Notes under the pieces: generated by a model
What the model was told of the DNA's origin: nothing
The model's input: only the letters and a program-made list of their open reading frames with translations
The model's database searches: none
Part shown: in pieces, positions 5,281-7,652 of the stretch
Layout of the letters: every line of letters begins with the position of its first letter
Numbering within the stretch: the stretch's first letter is position 1
NCBI GenBank assembly: GCA_007123395.1
Contig: SKLD01000379.1
Coordinates: forward strand, 1-7,652
Length of the DNA: 7,652 nt
Direction of reading: 5' to 3'
Source: Opitutales bacterium
Lineage (GTDB): Bacteria; Verrucomicrobiota; Verrucomicrobiia; Opitutales; Oceanipulchritudinaceae
Made by a program: the position numbers and the translations under genes

Positions 5281-7556
5281 ACGGCGTACATTTCGTGGAG
5301 TTCGCGCTGCGCGTTGTGCAGCTTGTGGTAGAGGCCGTCCGGCTTGCGCAGGAGTTCCTCGTGGGTGCCCATTTCGACGATGCGCCCGTCCTTCATGACG
5401 AAGAGGCGCGTCGCTTTGCTGAGCGTGCTGAGACGGTGGGCGATGGCGATGACGGTGCGCCCGGCGACGAGGCGGTCGACGGCTTCCTGGATCTTGCGCT
5501 CGGTCTCGGTGTCGACGGAGCTGGTCGCCTCGTCGAGGATGAGGATGCGCGGATTGTGCAGGACGGCGCGGGCGATGGACACGCGCTGGCGCTCGCCGCC
5601 GCTGAGGTTGTGCCCGCGCTCGCCCACGATGGTGTCGTAGCCGTGCGAGAGCTTGCAGATGAAGTCGTGCGCGTTGGCCGCGCGGGCGGCTTCGATGACC
5701 TGCGTCTCCGTCGCCCCGCGCATGCCGTAGCGGATGTTTTCGAGGATGCTTCCGTGGAAGAGATACGGGTCTTGCATGACCATCCCGATCTGCGAGCGGT
5801 AGAGCCCGAGGTCGAGGTCGCGGATGTCGTGCCCGTCGACCCGGATATGCCCGGAGTTGGTGTCGTAGAAGCGCGCGATGAGGTTGACGACGGTCGTCTT
5901 GCCCGCCCCGGACGGTCCCACGAGGCCGATCATCTCGCCGGGCTTCACCTCGAAGGACACCCCCTTGATGATCTGGCGCACGGGGTCGTACCCAAAGGTC
6001 ACGTTGTCGAAGATGATGTCGCCCTGCACGGGCTTGAGGGCGACGGCTTCGTCTGCGTCCTTCTCGCGGATCTCGGGCTCGGTGTCGAGGATCTCGAAGA
6101 CGCGCTGCGCCGAGCTGATGGACCGGTTGATCATGCGCGTGAGAAAGCCGAATTGCTCCAGCGGCATGACAAACATGCCCATGTAGAAAAGAAAGGCGAC
6201 AAACTCGCCCGCCGTCATGGGGCTGTATCCCGGCACTTCGAGCATGCGGGGCAGGGCGAAGACCCACACCGCCACGGTGAGCAGGCTGAGGCCCAGATAC
6301 ATGAGCGGCCAGTGGCTCGTCCAGATGCGGTGCACGAGGAGTGCCTCGTCGAGCACGCGGTCGTTGCGCGAGCTGAAGCGCTCGCGCTCGCGGTCGCCTT
6401 GGTCAAAGGCCTGCACCACGCGGATGCCCGGCACGGTGTCGGAGACGGTCGCCGTCATCTCGCTCCACTTCTGCCAGATGCGGGTGAACACACGGTGCAG
6501 CTTGCGCCCCATCCAGTAAAGCAGGAGGAAGAGCAGCGGAACCGGCAGGATGAGGATGAGCCCGAGCTGCCAGTCGAGCGTGACAAGGCGGATGCCGAGA
6601 CCGACGATGAGAATTGTGCCGAAGAGAATCTCCGCGAGGCCGAAGGCGATGAAGTCCCAGATGCGGTCGGTGTCGCTGCTCACGCGCGAGACGATGCTCC
6701 CCGTCTGGTTGCGCGAGAAGAAGCTCACCGACAGCTTGTGCAGGTGGTCGTAGAGATTGCGGCGTAGGTCGCGCGCCACCCACTCGCCCATCATCGAGAG
6801 CGTGCGTAGCCGTATCCACAAAAAGAATTCGCGCACGACAAACACCGCCACGAGGATGCCGACGAGGACCCACCCTTGGCGCTGCGCCGTGGCGAGGTCG
6901 ATCTCTCCGCGCGTGTAGGGCGTCACCGTGCCGTCGATGATGTCGCGCGTTAGGGTGGGGGGCACGAGCATGAGGACGGTGAGGGCGACCGCCGCGAAGA
7001 CACCTAAAAGGAACTGCCCCTTGTACGGGCGGATGTAGCTCACAAGCCTCCAGAGCACGGAGAGACGGTTTTTCACCACCGTGCCCTGCGCGTCGCGCAC
7101 GGGCTGGGCCACGGCGGCGGCGTAGAAGTCGTCGGGGGCGTCGTGGTCGATGCGGTTGTGCTCGAGCGCCTGTTTGAGGACAAAGGCGATCGCGCCCACC
7201 GCGTTCTGCTGCCGGTAGGAATACCGCAGGGCGGCGAGGGCGGGCTGGTCGGGATCGCCCACCAGGTAGAGCTGCGTGGCGCTTAGGCCCGAACGCTCCT
7301 CGACCGCGCGGATCCGGTCGCGCTCGATGTGGTCGATGCGTCCGTCCGCGTGCGCGACGGCGACGCGCGAGGGGCCGAGGGCCACCCACGTGTGCGCGAT
7401 CTCAAGGCGCGGCGAGAGATCGGCGAGGGCGTAGAGCTGCACGGGCTCGCCGTCCCACGCCGCCTCGATGCGGCCGCGGACGGCGTCGGGCATGCGCTCG
7501 GGTTGCTCGGTGTAGCGCCGGACGATGGCGCGGTTCTTTTCAGTCGGGAAACTCAT
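5277..7556 (-). CDS. ABC exporter-type half-transporter with N-terminal extra domain (cyanophycin-associated ABC transporter-like)
   Basis: This 759-residue inner-membrane protein fuses an ABC membrane domain to a nucleotide-binding domain and would act as a dimer. Residues 1-165 are soluble and unusual for the family; about 25-135 look like a small beta domain closed by a helix. The membrane segments are at about 180-200, 228-248, 303-323, 328-348, 418-436 and 450-468. The ATPase domain is complete: Walker A GPSGAGKTT (547-555, Lys553), Q-loop Gln595, signature LSGGERQ (651-657), Walker B ILILDE (Asp675, catalytic Glu676) and H-loop His707. Most ABCB-type half-transporters have about 580-600 residues, so the extra length is the N-terminal domain. 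The start is well defined: an in-frame TAA lies at 7565-7563, nine bases upstream. No Shine-Dalgarno sequence is visible. The gene overlaps the DUF1854 gene by four bases. It resembles transporters named cyanophycin-metabolism-associated, but no cyanophycin gene is in view and the substrate is unknown. Confidence 0.93.
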   Translation of the reverse strand: MSFPTEKNRAIVRRYTEQPERMPDAVRGRIEAAWDGEPVQLYALADLSPRLEIAHTWVALGPSRVAVAHADGRIDHIERDRIRAVEERSGLSATQLYLVGDPDQPALAALRYSYRQQNAVGAIAFVLKQALEHNRIDHDAPDDFYAAAVAQPVRDAQGTVVKNRLSVLWRLVSYIRPYKGQFLLGVFAAVALTVLMLVPPTLTRDIIDGTVTPYTRGEIDLATAQRQGWVLVGILVAVFVVREFFLWIRLRTLSMMGEWVARDLRRNLYDHLHKLSVSFFSRNQTGSIVSRVSSDTDRIWDFIAFGLAEILFGTILIVGLGIRLVTLDWQLGLILILPVPLLFLLLYWMGRKLHRVFTRIWQKWSEMTATVSDTVPGIRVVQAFDQGDRERERFSSRNDRVLDEALLVHRIWTSHWPLMYLGLSLLTVAVWVFALPRMLEVPGYSPMTAGEFVAFLFYMGMFVMPLEQFGFLTRMINRSISSAQRVFEILDTEPEIREKDADEAVALKPVQGDIIFDNVTFGYDPVRQIIKGVSFEVKPGEMIGLVGPSGAGKTTVVNLIARFYDTNSGHIRVDGHDIRDLDLGLYRSQIGMVMQDPYLFHGSILENIRYGMRGATETQVIEAARAANAHDFICKLSHGYDTIVGERGHNLSGGERQRVSIARAVLHNPRILILDEATSSVDTETERKIQEAVDRLVAGRTVIAIAHRLSTLSKATRLFVMKDGRIVEMGTHEELLRKPDGLYHKLHNAQRELHEMYAV

Positions 7557-7627
7557 GGCGGGTTACAGGGCGCGACGATGGAAGACGCCGCGGAAAGACA
7601 AGGCGGATTTTTTCGCAATTCAAAGCA

Positions 7628-7634
7628 AGGAGGT
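7628..7634 (+). promoter_or_regulatory. Consensus Shine-Dalgarno sequence AGGAGGT
   Basis: AGGAGGT lies five bases before GTG at 7640. It is the only strong ribosome-binding site in the window; the starts at 3350, 3622, 5280 and 7556 have none. The match and spacing support a plus-strand gene that begins at the right edge and is divergent from the ABC transporter. Confidence 0.5.
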
Positions 7635-7639
7635 ACGGC

Positions 7640-7652
7640 GTGATCAGCCGCG
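7640..7652 (+). CDS. Possible start of a divergent gene, first four codons only
   Basis: GTG ATC AGC CGC follows the consensus Shine-Dalgarno sequence and runs off the right edge. Only Met(Val)-Ile-Ser-Arg can be read, so no family can be assigned. The spacer to the ABC gene start is 83 bases, enough for divergent promoters, although I see no convincing -35/-10 pair on either strand. If the cyanophycin context holds, related genes may lie here or beyond. Confidence 0.35.

Noticed and set aside
4777..6267. 496-codon minus-strand frame extending the DUF1854 protein upstream
   Set aside because: Its first part is an out-of-frame shadow of the ABC transporter. The DUF1854 homology begins after ATG 5280, which overlaps the ABC stop as ATGA.
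5229..6767. 512-codon plus-strand open frame
   Set aside because: It is antisense to the ABC transporter, which has every expected ATPase motif. The antisense product is rich in Ala, Asp, Glu, Val and His with no recognisable domain.
7621..7652. Similarity of the right edge to the 3' end of 16S rRNA (CCTCCTT and GCGGCTG..ATCA on the minus strand)
   Set aside because: The match is interrupted by several extra bases and a deletion, covers only about 20 bases, and is partly explained by the Shine-Dalgarno sequence being complementary to the rRNA end. It would need sequence beyond the window to be taken seriously.

Overview
The window is GC-rich bacterial chromosome with four recognisable protein-coding genes and the possible start of a fifth. 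I see no RNA gene, transposon, CRISPR array or phage gene. The organism is probably a Gram-negative heterotroph. A member of the Verrucomicrobiota, for example Opitutaceae-like, would fit a large exported glycoside hydrolase with autotransporter-type beta-strand repeats, but this is inference from gene content and base composition only.

Layout: (1) Positions 3350 to 1, minus strand: one uninterrupted reading frame of 1116 codons that runs off the left edge. It encodes an exported TIM-barrel glycoside hydrolase followed by beta-strand repeats. No stop lies inside the window, so a finder that needs a closed ORF would miss it, and a 1087-codon antisense frame on the plus strand could be taken for the gene instead. 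(2) 3351-3621: a divergent intergenic region holding an extended -10 box for the hydrolase, a near-perfect 26-bp palindrome centred on CG just upstream of it, and a second perfect 12-bp palindrome. (3) 3622-4740, plus strand: a RibBX-type riboflavin gene, with an intact DHBP synthase domain joined to a GTP cyclohydrolase II-like domain that has lost its zinc cysteines. (4) 4741-4776: a 36-bp convergent gap with no recognisable terminator. (5) 7556-4777, minus strand: a two-gene unit with a 4-bp ATGA overlap. First comes a full-length ABC exporter-type half-transporter with an unusual cytoplasmic N-terminal domain, then a 167-residue DUF1854 protein. This pair resembles the transporter/DUF1854 pair annotated elsewhere as cyanophycin-metabolism-associated. 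(6) 7628-7652, plus strand: a consensus Shine-Dalgarno sequence and GTG codon that may begin a divergent gene.

The genes form three separate functional units. The hydrolase probably attacks an external glycan under local, possibly sugar-responsive, control. RibBX supplies the four-carbon precursor of riboflavin. The ABC/DUF1854 pair is probably a translationally coupled membrane system of unknown substrate. The most interesting points are the hidden hydrolase-repeat fusion, the operator-like palindrome over its promoter, the degenerate RibX domain and the ABC/DUF1854 pair with its extra domain.
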